DNA from: Blautia schinkii
GTDB taxonomy: Bacteria > Bacillota > Clostridia > Lachnospirales > Lachnospiraceae
Reading direction: 5' to 3'
Length of the DNA: 64,000 nucleotides
NCBI RefSeq assembly: GCF_013304825.1
Contig: NZ_JAAWUO010000003.1
Location: 210,289 to 274,288 of the forward strand
Shown: positions 19,033 through 28,679 of the stretch, in pieces
How positions within the stretch are numbered: position 1 is the stretch's first letter
Layout of the letters: each line of letters opens with the position of its first letter
The notes under the pieces: model-generated
The model's input: the letters and a program-made list of their open reading frames with translations, nothing else
The model's database searches: none
Told to the model about the DNA's origin: nothing
Position numbers and translations under genes: made by a program

Positions 19033-21777
19033 TCACCACCGGTTCTTTATTTTGTTCTGCAGGTTATAGAGAATGTTCAGAGCTTCCATTGGTGTCAGAT
19101 TACCGATTTCCAGGCATTTGATCTCCTCAATGATATCATTATCCTGCACTGTATCGAACAGGGACATCTGTGCCATATCTACCTGATCATAAGAAATCTT
19201 CTGCTTTTTTTTAGGAGCAGTCAGATCTTTTACAGCTGCAGTAATGTCCGCATCACTGAGCTCTTCTACCAGTTCCTTTGCCCGCTGGATAACGGAATCC
19301 GGCACACCGGCAAGTTTGGCTACCTGGATACCGTAACTTTTGTCTGCACCGCCTTTTACGATTTTACGAAGGAATACGATGTCATCACCCTTTTCCTTAA
19401 CTGCAATACAGTAATTATTTACGCCGGAAAGCTTTCCTTCCAGCTCTGTAAGCTCATGATAATGGGTTGCAAATAAAGTCTTTGCTCCGCAGAGCTTGGT
19501 GTTGCTGATGTATTCAATCACTGCCCATGCAATGGAAAGCCCGTCAAAAGTACTAGTTCCGCGTCCGATTTCATCCAGGATCAGAAGACTTTTCGACGTG
19601 GCATTTCGAAGAATATTGGCAACTTCTGTCATTTCCACCATAAAAGTACTCTGGCCGCTGGCAAGATCATCAGAAGCACCTACACGTGTAAAGATACGGT
19701 CAACGACTCCGATATTGGCACTGTCAGCAGGAACAAAGCTTCCAATCTGTGCCATCAGTACAATAAGAGCTGTCTGGCGCATGTAAGTGGATTTACCTGC
19801 CATATTCGGGCCTGTGATAATAGAAATCCGTTTCTTATGGTTGTCAAGATATGTATCATTAGGAATGAACATATCGTTCTCGATCATCTGTTCCACAACA
19901 GGGTGGCGTCCGTTCCGGATATCAATAAGTCCTGTTTCATTGATCTTTGGGCGGACAAAATTGTTCCGCTGTGCCACAAGTGCCAGGGATGCAAAAACGT
20001 CCAGTGCTGCAACTGCTTTCGCTGTCCGCTGGATACGGACAACCTCTGCCCCTACTTTATCGCGGATATTGGAAAAAAGTTCAAATTCCAGTGCATAAAG
20101 CTTGTCTTCTGCCCCAAGAATCAGATCTTCCAGTTCCTTCAGTTCCTGAGTGATATAGCGTTCTGCATTGGTAAGGGTCTGTTTACGGATATAATCCTCT
20201 GGTACAAGATCTTTGAATGTATTGGTAACTTCCAGTGAATAGCCAAATACACGGTTATATTTGATCTTCAGGCTCTTAATACCGGTACGTTCCCTTTCTC
20301 TTGCTTCCAGTTCAGAAAGCCATTTTTTTCCATCTGTGCGGGACCGGCGGAATCTGTCGACATCTTCGTTGTAGCCCTCACGAATGATTCCCCCGTCTTT
20401 CTGTGCCAGAGGCGGATCATCGGTAATGGAAGTCCGGATCAGTTCTGTGATATCGGTCAACGGATCCATATCTTCGTTGATCGTCTGAAGCAGCGGAGAC
20501 TGGAATTCTGAGAGAATCTGTTTGATATATGGAAGCATTTCCAGAGATGAGGCAAAAGAAACCAGATCTCTTGGATTGGCGGATTTATAACTAATACGGC
20601 TGATGAGACGTTCCAGGTCATAGATGGGATTTAAATATTCACGAATCTCATCTCGTTCCATTGGCTTTTCATTCAGTTCTTCCAGTGCACTTAGTCTCTT
20701 TTCGATTTCATCTGCATCGATCAGAGGCTGTTCCACATAAGAACGAAGAGTTCTTGCTCCCATAGCGGTTTTAGTCTTGTCCAGTACCCAGAGGAGAGAA
20801 CCACGTTTCTGTTTCTCCCGCATAGTTTCCACAAGTTCCAGATTCCGGCGGCTGGAGCTGTCAATGAGCATATATTTCTCCGCTGAATATGGACGGATAC
20901 TGGCCATATGGGAAAGGGCTGTTTTCTGTGTTTCCTTCAGATATAGAAACAACGCTCCTGATGCAATGATCCCGCTGTCATAATCTGCAATTCCAAGACC
21001 TTCCAGGTTTCCTACATGAAAATGTTCTTTTAATGTCTTCTGACAGAGCTGATCGTCAAAATACCATGGCTCCAGTGCAAATACGCAGATCCCAAGACGT
21101 CCTTTCAGATTTTCCACATCAACACCGCTTAAAAGAAAGGCATCATTGCAGATGATCTCTGCAGGAGTAAATTTATTGATCTCATCCAGGAGTTTCTGAG
21201 GTTTATCCAGTTCTGTGAGAAAACAGTCACCAGTTGTAATATCCGCAATAGCGCAACCGAAATGATCTCCAATAGAAACGATAGACATCAGATAATTGTT
21301 TTTAGATTCGTCCAGAGACATGGCATCCAATGTAGTTCCCGGTGTGACAATACGGATAACTTCACGTTTCACCAGACCTTTTGCTTTTTTGGGATCCTCC
21401 ACCTGTTCACAGATTGCAACTTTGTAGCCTTTCTCGATCAGCCGGTTGATATAAGTCTCCGCAGCATGAAAAGGAACGCCACACATGGGCGCTCTCTCTT
21501 CCAGTCCGCAGTCTTTTCCAGTAAGCGTGATCTCCAGTTCCTTCGATGCAGTCAGCGCATCCTCAAAAAACATCTCATAAAAATCGCCCAAGCGGTAAAA
21601 AAGGATACAGTCGCTGTATTCTTCCTTGGTTTTTACGTATTCTTTCATCATCGGTGATAATACACTAATATCCTCCGGAAACCCAGTATTTATGCGGCTT
21701 TTAGAAGTCCCAGATGTTGATTTGACCACATTATTACGATAGTTTTTTCCCTCGTTAGTGTTTTTGTCTATACTCAA
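19033..21777 (-). CDS. mutS: DNA mismatch repair ATPase MutS
   Basis: The mismatch-probing motif GDFYEMFFEDA, the Walker A block GPNMAGKSTYMRQ (near residue 655) and DEIGRGTSTFDG identify MutS. The native-looking domain begins at LSPMMKEYVKTKEEY, about residue 41. The start used is TTG at 21777, with AGAGAGG about 9 nt upstream; the ATG pair at the LSPMM position has no ribosome site at a proper distance. The first 40 residues (Asn/Lys/Ser-rich) have no counterpart in typical MutS. The integrase gene ends only 42 bp upstream on the same strand, so this extension and start may derive from the element junction. Confidence 0.92.
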   Translation of the reverse strand: MSIDKNTNEGKNYRNNVVKSTSGTSKSRINTGFPEDISVLSPMMKEYVKTKEEYSDCILFYRLGDFYEMFFEDALTASKELEITLTGKDCGLEERAPMCGVPFHAAETYINRLIEKGYKVAICEQVEDPKKAKGLVKREVIRIVTPGTTLDAMSLDESKNNYLMSIVSIGDHFGCAIADITTGDCFLTELDKPQKLLDEINKFTPAEIICNDAFLLSGVDVENLKGRLGICVFALEPWYFDDQLCQKTLKEHFHVGNLEGLGIADYDSGIIASGALFLYLKETQKTALSHMASIRPYSAEKYMLIDSSSRRNLELVETMREKQKRGSLLWVLDKTKTAMGARTLRSYVEQPLIDADEIEKRLSALEELNEKPMERDEIREYLNPIYDLERLISRISYKSANPRDLVSFASSLEMLPYIKQILSEFQSPLLQTINEDMDPLTDITELIRTSITDDPPLAQKDGGIIREGYNEDVDRFRRSRTDGKKWLSELEARERERTGIKSLKIKYNRVFGYSLEVTNTFKDLVPEDYIRKQTLTNAERYITQELKELEDLILGAEDKLYALEFELFSNIRDKVGAEVVRIQRTAKAVAALDVFASLALVAQRNNFVRPKINETGLIDIRNGRHPVVEQMIENDMFIPNDTYLDNHKKRISIITGPNMAGKSTYMRQTALIVLMAQIGSFVPADSANIGVVDRIFTRVGASDDLASGQSTFMVEMTEVANILRNATSKSLLILDEIGRGTSTFDGLSIAWAVIEYISNTKLCGAKTLFATHYHELTELEGKLSGVNNYCIAVKEKGDDIVFLRKIVKGGADKSYGIQVAKLAGVPDSVIQRAKELVEELSDADITAAVKDLTAPKKKQKISYDQVDMAQMSLFDTVQDNDIIEEIKCLEIGNLTPMEALNILYNLQNKIKNRW

Positions 21778-21819
21778 GTATTTAAACCTCTCTTTAAAAT
21801 TTTATCTCCATTTGCAAAA

Positions 21820-23097
21820 TCAGGTTTCTGTTCCGTATTTTTGTATATACAGTTCGTATTCGTCATCTATATGTTCTTCTTCAATGTGTGTATAATAATT
21901 AGTCATTTTTTCATCAGAGTGTCCAGCTATTTTCTTTACTGTAGCGGCATCCATTCCCGATTGAATGCATCTTGTTACAAAAGTATGACGGAAAATATGA
22001 GGATGAACATCCATTAAATTCGGATCTCTGTTCTCTTTTTCTGCCAGAGCAATTTCATGCTTATTAACAATCCCAACAATCCGCCTGCATTCTGTTTGAG
22101 CTGATGATGGAAGATAACTTCTTCCTGAAGATGTTGTAAAAATCAGACCGGGATATTTTTTTAAAAGTATATTTGGTTTTCCCCAGTTTTTCCCCAGTTT
22201 TTCTTTATCACGATCCTGTTTTTCCTTCCAGCTCATAAAAGCAGCAATCACTGCATCCGTTAATGGAACCTTTCTATTGCTGGCACTTTTCTTTGGTGTT
22301 GTAATCTGAATAGTAGAATACCTTTCAGGAAGTTCATTTCCTTTCGAATCATAATATTTTGTAACTCTGTTTAAGGTTTTATATACACGAAGCTTTTCAT
22401 GCTTAAAGTCAAGATCACACCATTCTAGGGCAAGTGCTTCCCCTATACGTAATCCTGTATGAAGAAGAATAAAAAAGAGTTCATAATACCGGGTATTCTT
22501 GCAGCTCTCAAGGAAACGATGAGTGTCATATATACTAAGACATTTTTCATCTTCTTGTTCCTGCATTATCTTCTCATCAGGTATTTCACCCGGTTCTTCT
22601 TTAGGCAGTTTAATATCGGCTACGGGATCTATGGGTATCATTTTTCCACCATATGCCTTTTTGAAAAGCTGACGGACTACACTTAATGATTGTATTACCG
22701 TTGTACGTGCATATCCTTCTTCTTCGAGTCCCTTTATCATGTCAAGAATATGTGTTGGACGGACCTCTATTAACCTCATGTAACCAATATATTCTCTTAC
22801 TCGCTCAAAACCATTTACATAGTTACTTAAAGTGGTTGCTTTAACAGAATGCACCACATAAATAAGCATCCATTTTTCATACCACTTTGAAACAGAAATT
22901 CTAGGATCATATCCTGCAATTCCGGGGGAAACATTAGCAAGGTAGGCATTTCTTTCTTTTTTTAGATGTTGTAAATTTGTACCATAAATTGAAAACGTTT
23001 TTCCTGTACCGCGAACGAAAATTCTGGCCTCATATCGTCCATCTTTTCTTTGATATAATCCTTTTCCTAATTCTTTACCCTTTAAGTTTTTTCCCAT
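21820..23097 (-). CDS. Tyrosine recombinase, Tn916-type integrase
   Basis: The start at 23097 (MGKNLKGKELG) has AAGGATGG about 8 nt upstream. The 425-residue protein has an N-terminal arm-binding domain (KGLYQRKDGRYEARIFVRG), a SAM-like core-binding domain and the catalytic residues Arg (HTGLRIGEALALEW), His-x-x-Arg (HIFRHTFVTR) and the nucleophile Tyr (NYYTHIEEEH). This arrangement matches Tn916/ICE integrases. An excisionase gene lies 70 bp upstream. The rest of an integrative element is not found next to it: insertion sequences follow directly, so this is probably a remnant or a heavily rearranged end. Confidence 0.9.
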   Translation of the reverse strand: MGKNLKGKELGKGLYQRKDGRYEARIFVRGTGKTFSIYGTNLQHLKKERNAYLANVSPGIAGYDPRISVSKWYEKWMLIYVVHSVKATTLSNYVNGFERVREYIGYMRLIEVRPTHILDMIKGLEEEGYARTTVIQSLSVVRQLFKKAYGGKMIPIDPVADIKLPKEEPGEIPDEKIMQEQEDEKCLSIYDTHRFLESCKNTRYYELFFILLHTGLRIGEALALEWCDLDFKHEKLRVYKTLNRVTKYYDSKGNELPERYSTIQITTPKKSASNRKVPLTDAVIAAFMSWKEKQDRDKEKLGKNWGKPNILLKKYPGLIFTTSSGRSYLPSSAQTECRRIVGIVNKHEIALAEKENRDPNLMDVHPHIFRHTFVTRCIQSGMDAATVKKIAGHSDEKMTNYYTHIEEEHIDDEYELYIQKYGTET

Positions 23098-23167
23098 AAC
23101 ACCACCATCCTTTCTGATGATAATGCATGGCACTGGATATATATTTTAGCACAACAAAAAAAAGCTT

Positions 23168-23365
23168 TCAAGACTGCCGATCTATCCATTTTTGAAATTT
23201 TTTCTTATCAATCAGTGTTCTGCGCCCAATCCGTACCATGAAACAGTTTTCATTCATCAATGATCTCATTGTTTTCTCAGAAAGTCCTGTAAGCTCACAG
23301 GCTTCTTTAACGGATATAAGAATTTTATCGTTGTTTGCTTCCGACTGTGTTTTTTTTCGCAACAT
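23168..23365 (-). CDS. Excisionase-like helix-turn-helix protein
   Basis: 65 residues with a MerR/Xis-like winged helix: ISVKEACELTGLSEKTMRSLMNE followed by VRIGRRTLIDKKKFQKWIDR, the usual form of Tn916-family Xis. It precedes the integrase on the same strand, as in Tn916. A 10-bp perfect inverted repeat lies just upstream of its start and may be a recombinase or regulator site. Confidence 0.85.
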   Translation of the reverse strand: MLRKKTQSEANNDKILISVKEACELTGLSEKTMRSLMNENCFMVRIGRRTLIDKKKFQKWIDRQS

Positions 23366-23373
23366 ATATAACC

Positions 23374-23404
23374 GGTCAATATCTGCAGGCAGATGATATT
23401 GACC
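23374..23404. repeat. Perfect 10-bp inverted repeat upstream of xis
   Basis: GGTCAATATC (23374-23383) and GATATTGACC (23395-23404) flank an 11-nt spacer. The repeat lies between the excisionase start and an AGGAGG-like sequence with TTGACA further upstream on the minus strand. It could form a leader hairpin covering the ribosome-site region or act as an operator. Confidence 0.6.
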
Positions 23405-23605
23405 GTTCCTCCTTCCTATATTGTCAAGCCCTAAAGTATTGATTTTGTGGGCTTTTTCTTTAAATATTACCTCTCAAAACAGAGCTAAAAGTGTACGACA
23501 GTCATCGTATCCTGTTGCTAGAATATAAATAGTACAAGCCAAAATGAGAAATTCCAAATACACATAAGCATGGTACAATAGAAACATGCTGAAGGAGGAT
23601 CTCAT

Positions 23606-23890
23606 ATGGCAAAGCAACATGACAAACAATTTAAACTTGATGCAGTCCAGTACTATCAGGATCACAAAAATCTCGGAGTACGTGGATGTGCAGAAAATCT
23701 TGGCATCGGCTACAGTACATTAACAAAGTGGCTGAAAGACTTCCGGGAATCAGGTGATATTCCTGTTCGTGGTTCTGGTAATTATGCATCTGATGAGCAG
23801 AAGGAAATTGCCCGTCTCAGGCGTGAATTACGTGATGCTCAAGATGCACTTGACGTGTTAAAAAAAGCAATCAACATTCTGGAAAAATGA
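23606..23890 (+). CDS. IS3-family transposase OrfA
   Basis: 94 residues with an N-terminal helix-turn-helix (KQFKLDAVQYYQ...LGIGYSTLTKWLKDF) and a C-terminal leucine-zipper helix (EIARLRRELRDAQDALDVLKKAINILEK), the standard OrfA layout. AGGAGG precedes the ATG. It overlaps orfB by 4 nt (ATGA), so a coupled rather than obviously frameshifted product is suggested, unlike many IS3 elements. Confidence 0.9.
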   Translation: MAKQHDKQFKLDAVQYYQDHKNLGVRGCAENLGIGYSTLTKWLKDFRESGDIPVRGSGNYASDEQKEIARLRRELRDAQDALDVLKKAINILEK

Positions 23891-24801
23891 CGGAAGCCAT
23901 TTATCTCGAAGTGTCTGAGAAGACGGAAGCTGCCAAAAAGGCTGGACGCCGGGTTTCCGTCTCCGGAATGTTGAAGTTTTTAGGTGTCTCTCGCTCAGGA
24001 TATCTTGCATGGCTCCACCATGTACCTTCTGATACAGAAAAACGTCGTGAAGCTGTAAAAGCAAAAATACAGGATATTTATGATGATTCCAAGCAGAACT
24101 ACGGTGCTCCGAAAATCACTGTAGAAATTCGAAAAACTGGTGAAGTCATTTCGGAAAGAACCGTTGGTACATATATGCGCCAAATGGGGATCCGTGCTCA
24201 GTGGAGCAAACCATGGACAATCACCACAAAAGATTCCGATTTCAGCACTGAATTACAAAATATCCTTGATGAGCAATTTAATCCTAATCGTCCGAATGCA
24301 GTCTGGTGTTCGGATATCACCTACATCTGGACAATAGATGGATTTGTCTATCTGACCAGTGTTATGGATTTATTTTCTAGAAAAATCATAGCCTGGACGC
24401 TTTCAGAAACACTGGAAGTATCCTGCGTGATTGATACTATAAACAAAGCCAAAGCTCGCCGGAATATCAATCAACCATTAATTATCCATTCGGATCGTGG
24501 CAGCCAATATGTTGCAAAGGAATATAAAAAAGCAACCGAAAATATGCAGCGTAGCTACTCAAAGAAAGCTTTTCCGTGGGATAATGCATGCATTGAATCC
24601 TTTCATTCTATTATCAAACGTGAATGGCTCAATCGTTTTAAAATTCGCGATTATAAGCAGGCATACCAGTTGATTTTTGAATATCTGGAAGCTTTCTACA
24701 ATACGAAACGAATTCATAGCCATTGCAACTATATGTCGCCAAACGAATTCGAACGAGTGTATGAAAGAATACACACTGAGGCTGAGCTTCTGGCAGGTTA
24801 A
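23887..24801 (+). CDS. IS3-family transposase OrfB (DDE integrase)
   Basis: 304 residues with the rve integrase core: first Asp in VWCSDITYIWT, second Asp in IHSDRGSQY and the Glu in NACIESFHS, followed by the family C-terminus with NTKRIHSHCNYMSPNEFE. An N-terminal HTH_21-type region (YDDSKQNYGAPKI) is present. Intact and within well-defined terminal repeats. Confidence 0.92.
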   Translation: MTEAIYLEVSEKTEAAKKAGRRVSVSGMLKFLGVSRSGYLAWLHHVPSDTEKRREAVKAKIQDIYDDSKQNYGAPKITVEIRKTGEVISERTVGTYMRQMGIRAQWSKPWTITTKDSDFSTELQNILDEQFNPNRPNAVWCSDITYIWTIDGFVYLTSVMDLFSRKIIAWTLSETLEVSCVIDTINKAKARRNINQPLIIHSDRGSQYVAKEYKKATENMQRSYSKKAFPWDNACIESFHSIIKREWLNRFKIRDYKQAYQLIFEYLEAFYNTKRIHSHCNYMSPNEFERVYERIHTEAELLAG

Positions 24802-25021
24802 AATGGGGAGAATTTTCTCATTTTAACTTGTACTAAATCTTGACATAGGACCATCCTGTACTGAACAACCATAAAAGGGTATAGTTTTATAAAGCGTCCT
24901 GGTAAAGGGGCTTTAAAGGCTATAATCCTCTGTTAGCTATGAGGGTGAACCTTCCGTGTCTAATGGGATCTTGTCCCAACTTGTCGGGTAGAAACACCTA
25001 TTACTAGGTATATCCCCCACA

Positions 25022-25054
25022 GATCCGTACGTGCCCAATTCAGGCATACGGCTC
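25022..25054 (-). ncRNA. Group II intron domain V
   Basis: The 33-nt minus-strand sequence begins GAGCCGTATGC and ends GCACGTACGGATC, forming the conserved domain V hairpin with a GAAx-type loop region and the AGC triad. This is the catalytic core of the ribozyme. Intactness suggests the intron could still splice. Confidence 0.8.
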
Positions 25055-25076
25055 TTCACGACACTTATGCCTCAGA

Positions 25077-26471
25077 TTATCCATATAGGCTCACATAAAT
25101 ACGTGGTCTTACTATAGGATGCTCCTTCAAAAACTGATTGAATCCATCCCATGTATAACTTTTCCTCTGACTACGCCTATTCATCCAAAAATAAAGAATC
25201 TGAATAACTCTCTTACGGAAGTTATCCATCATTTGATAGTTATCACTTATTCCATAATAATGGTAATACCCAATTAAAATCTGATTTACTTTTGCAAGAA
25301 TATATTTCTTCTTTTCAAATCTCATGTCGCGTATAGTGATATTCATCTGTTTACATTTCTTCCGATATTTCTTATTGGAAGTTTTATGTTTTACTCTGAA
25401 ATTACCGTTTCGGCTTTTGGAACAATAATGAGTGAAGCCTAGGAAGTCAAATGTTTCTGGTTTGTTCCCCTGTCTTTTAAGGTTATCAGCAGCGAATCGA
25501 CCAAAATAAATTAATCGAGTCTTTGATTCCTCTAGGGACAGTCCGAAGTGATTCATCCTTCTCTTAAGATGTTCATAAAAGAGTTCTGCGTCATTCTTAT
25601 ATTGAAAACAGCACACAAAATCATCCGCATAGACAACTATGTCTGCATACCCTTTTAGCAATGGTCTTATTTTCTCATTAAACCACCATATAAGGACATA
25701 ATGCATATATATGTTTGCAATTATTGGTGAACATACGCTTCCCTGTCCGGCACCGAATTCGTCAACATAAAATTCTCCATTCTTAAGAATACCTGCTTTG
25801 AGCATCTTTTCTACCAGTCGGAGCACACTGCTATCTGTAATTCGTGATGAAATAAATTTCATTATCCAGTCATGATTCAAATTATCGAAGAAGCCTTTTA
25901 TATCGGCATCCAGTATATAATTCATCTTATGCCCTTCAATCATGTCATTTAGCATTTTTATAGCTCCATGGCAGTTGCGGTTTGGTCTGAAGCCGCACAT
26001 ATTGTTGTAGAAATGGGGCTCAAAGACCGATTCCAAAACTTTCCTAAGTGCTTCCTGAACCAGTTTATCTTCATATGAATAGATACTAAGAGGTCTGGTC
26101 TTACCATTCTCTTTTGGTATTTCCACTTTACGTGCTGGTTTAGGTCGATAGCTTTTATTCTTAAGCTTCTCCACTAACTGTTTTAGATTGTTATCAAGAT
26201 TTGAGTTGTATTCTTCTTTTGAAATGCCATCAATCCCGACCGCTTTTCTGCCATCCATTTTGTAGTGGCATTCTTTAAGCATCTCAATGTTAATCAAATG
26301 CCCAATAGAATTAAATTTCATTTCTGGATGTTGTTTTGATAATTCTGAGATTCTCTCAAGTTTTGTTGTCATTATTTGTCCTACCTCTGAGTGTAGATAA
26401 TGTTTCCCTTTTGATATGATGTCGTGTGGCTGGATATATGTTATCCGTTCTCGACTTCCCTCCAGTGGCAT
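25077..26471 (-). CDS. ltrA: Group II intron reverse transcriptase/maturase
   Basis: 464 residues with retroviral-type reverse transcriptase blocks: GKTRPLSIYSYEDKLVQEAL, CGFRPNRNCHGAI, ADIKGFFDNLNHDWIM, GAGQGSVCSPIIANIYMHY and the catalytic VVYADDF. The C-terminal half has the maturase X-domain (IRDMRFEKKKY...NQILIGYYHYYGI). No HNH endonuclease domain follows, so it is of the En-minus type. A better ribosome site (GAGGTAGGA) precedes an internal ATG at 26372 (MTTKLERISEL), so the first 33 residues may not be translated. No stop or frameshift is seen. Confidence 0.92.
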   Translation of the reverse strand: MPLEGSRERITYIQPHDIISKGKHYLHSEVGQIMTTKLERISELSKQHPEMKFNSIGHLINIEMLKECHYKMDGRKAVGIDGISKEEYNSNLDNNLKQLVEKLKNKSYRPKPARKVEIPKENGKTRPLSIYSYEDKLVQEALRKVLESVFEPHFYNNMCGFRPNRNCHGAIKMLNDMIEGHKMNYILDADIKGFFDNLNHDWIMKFISSRITDSSVLRLVEKMLKAGILKNGEFYVDEFGAGQGSVCSPIIANIYMHYVLIWWFNEKIRPLLKGYADIVVYADDFVCCFQYKNDAELFYEHLKRRMNHFGLSLEESKTRLIYFGRFAADNLKRQGNKPETFDFLGFTHYCSKSRNGNFRVKHKTSNKKYRKKCKQMNITIRDMRFEKKKYILAKVNQILIGYYHYYGISDNYQMMDNFRKRVIQILYFWMNRRSQRKSYTWDGFNQFLKEHPIVRPRIYVSLYG

Positions 26472-27165
26472 TACCCACTTTCATTAGTACTATTCGGCCA
26501 TCCGACTACCTATACTCCATTTGATTTCCTTTTCTCATTCGTACGTCATACCTGTTAACACAGGAAAGTATAGGTTCTCCCCAGGTAACATACAGACATT
26601 GTAAAACATGGCTGGCTCTCAGACTCCGCCGTAGCATATGCTTCCTAACCTAAACAGAAACATACGTATTGTCTTCCGTCCGAAAGAAAACGTCGACCTA
26701 CGGGTTACGTAGATTTCGGAGCTCAATCACTTTCAGCCCTATTTCCTAACTGTTTACACTTAGGATACATCGTTACCTCTGTATCCCCAAAACTCGCTAC
26801 CAGTGGTGCGGCTACACCTTACTGGATGAGATTTCCACTCATTAATCTGTATGCCCTTCTGGGCGTACCCTTCGTCCCACCTGTTCATACACCGAGTGCT
26901 TGCCAAGCTTTCTAACAGGGTCGTGCCCTATGGAGTGAACTACCACAAGCTACAGCTCTTGTTTGTCGTTTGATTCTTACTGACCTTATGATTCTGCAAG
27001 GTGCGGTTTCCCGCGGACACTTACCCTGCATCTCTCAACCAGTCGTTTCGTTATGATCCACGTTCCATGGATCTGGGTCAACGGGTTCCTTTCCAGAACC
27101 CTACTCAATTTCAGAAGTTTCTGAACCTCAGCAGGATTCTGGAATACTGCTTCGCTTTATACTCC

Positions 27166-28593
27166 TTATGCAACCAGGCTTTCCCGCCTGGATTTCCGCT
27201 GGATATCTTTCAACATCTTTCGGGGATCATACTTGATTCCCTTCTTCAAAATCGTAAAGATAATCCTGAGAAGTTTGCAGGCGATTGCTATTAATGACTG
27301 CATCTTTTTCAGTGGATTCTTCTCCCTGGTCGTATAATAGACATGTAATTCCTTGAATTCTTCCGCATGTGCTACAGCTGATTTTGCCGCCTGAAACAGC
27401 CAATATCTGAGGCGCTTACGTCCTCTGTGACTGATCTTGGTTTCACCCTTATGCTTGCCGGAACTGCTTGCCACAAGCCCAAGTCCACTTAATTTCTGGA
27501 TCTCCTTTACATCGTCAACTCTGGAAATATCTCCCATTTCTGCCATCATACCGGATAGGGTATTCTCCCCAATTCCACATATCTCCAAAACTTTATCCGT
27601 ATGGGGAATTTCCAGACATTTCTGATTGATCTGCGCTTCTATCAATGCAAGCTCCGCATCCAGTTCCAGGATTTTTTGAACAAACCACTGTACAACCAGT
27701 TTCCCTGTTTCTTTTCCTTCACGGAGGCCAACACTCGCCTTGGCGTACTCTAAGATTTCTCCAGCTCTGCTATACCCGCGTCCTCTAAGTTTCGCATTAT
27801 GCCAGATCTGTCTGATTCCGTCTTCTTTCAAAGCTGCCAGATCATCCGGAAATGGTGCCTGTTTCAACAGTTCAAGGCTGAATGTGCCTTCTGTTTTTCC
27901 AAGTGCTTCTTTGTACTCTGGAAAATATATTTTCAGTTCCCGGTGCAGTCGGTTGATCGACCGGATCCTGTCCTCATTCAGCTGGTCACGAAACATGGAT
28001 AACCGTCGCAGATCTGCATAAAGCTGCTCTGGAAGATAAGGCATTCCAAAGTTTCCATCTTTTACAAGATTTGCAATCAGCTTAGGATCTTTTGTATCAT
28101 CTTTCAGCTGGCTGTTATCCTCAAGCTCCTTTGTCTGTTTTACTGCATACGGATTTACCTGAACTACACTGAGTCCATTTGAGATCATCCAGGTTGCAAG
28201 GCAGAACCAGTAATGGCCGGTTGGTTCAAGACCAAGAACAATCTGTTTTTTATCGTATTCGGCTGCTATCTTTACTGCCCATTCCTTTGCTTTGCTAAAT
28301 CCATCCGCATTATTGCTGAATGAAAAAGCGGACTTACTGAGTTCTTTGCCTCTGGTGTCAATTGCCCTCAGATAGTGTGTTTCACTGCCTACATCGCATC
28401 CTAAAATAAGCATGTCATCACAGATAAAACTGAGTTTTGCGTTCTTATCGAACTTTCCTTTGGTTTCTAACTCACGCCAGGTTGAAGCTGTTAAATTTTC
28501 TCTGACCACCTCGATTTTCTTCAGAAGCTCCTGCTGCTCGAAAATATTTACATTTGATACTTGATTTTTCTTCTTTGTGCCTTTAAGATTCAT
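27166..28593 (-). CDS. IS110-family transposase (DEDD recombinase)
   Basis: 475 residues with an N-terminal RuvC-like DEDD domain (ILGCDVGSETHYLRAID near 65, GLEPTGHYWFCLA, and LKDDTKDPKLIANL) and a C-terminal Transposase_20 domain (EICGIGENTLSGMMAEMGDIS...LSGLGLVASSSG...HRGRKRLRYWLFQAA) containing the catalytic serine region. A promoter (TTGACA, 16 bp, TAAATT) precedes it. The frame is intact. The element separates a riboswitch-controlled ATPase start from its body. Confidence 0.92.
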   Translation of the reverse strand: MNLKGTKKKNQVSNVNIFEQQELLKKIEVVRENLTASTWRELETKGKFDKNAKLSFICDDMLILGCDVGSETHYLRAIDTRGKELSKSAFSFSNNADGFSKAKEWAVKIAAEYDKKQIVLGLEPTGHYWFCLATWMISNGLSVVQVNPYAVKQTKELEDNSQLKDDTKDPKLIANLVKDGNFGMPYLPEQLYADLRRLSMFRDQLNEDRIRSINRLHRELKIYFPEYKEALGKTEGTFSLELLKQAPFPDDLAALKEDGIRQIWHNAKLRGRGYSRAGEILEYAKASVGLREGKETGKLVVQWFVQKILELDAELALIEAQINQKCLEIPHTDKVLEICGIGENTLSGMMAEMGDISRVDDVKEIQKLSGLGLVASSSGKHKGETKISHRGRKRLRYWLFQAAKSAVAHAEEFKELHVYYTTREKNPLKKMQSLIAIACKLLRIIFTILKKGIKYDPRKMLKDIQRKSRRESLVA

Positions 28594-28651
28594 GTTAGAT
28601 ACCTCTTGTATTCTCTGGATTTTACCAACCGGCCAAGTCAGTAATAATCCA

Positions 28652-28679
28652 AATTTACTTGAGGTATTTTTTATGTCAA
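28652..28679 (-). promoter_or_regulatory. Predicted promoter of the IS110 transposase
   Basis: On the minus strand TTGACA (28679-28674) and TAAATT (28657-28652) are 16 bp apart, about 60 bp before the transposase ATG. Confidence 0.5.

Larger units (their letters stand above)
23531..24834 (+). mobile_element. IS3-family insertion sequence, complete
   Basis: Terminal inverted repeats AGTACAAG (left, 23531) and CTTGTACT (right, ending 24834) continue imperfectly inward: AAAATGAGAAA follows on the left and TTTCTCATTTT on the right. AAAT occurs directly outside both ends (23527-23530 and 24835-24838), a plausible 4-bp target duplication. It contains orfA and orfB. Both reading frames and both ends are intact, so this is probably a recent, possibly active insertion. 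Confidence 0.85.
24983..27020 (-). mobile_element. Group II intron with reverse transcriptase, boundaries approximate
   Basis: On the minus strand the element starts near GTGTCCGCGG (27020), runs through about 550 nt of structured domain I-IV sequence into the maturase reading frame, and ends with a domain V at 25054-25022 and a domain VI-like stem whose 3' end is near CTACCCGAC at 24983. The start fits the GUGYG consensus only partly, so that edge is less certain. Removing it joins two stretches (27021-27165 and 24839-24982) that both lie downstream of the IS110-type transposase gene, indicating that the intron inserted into that element. Confidence 0.75.
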
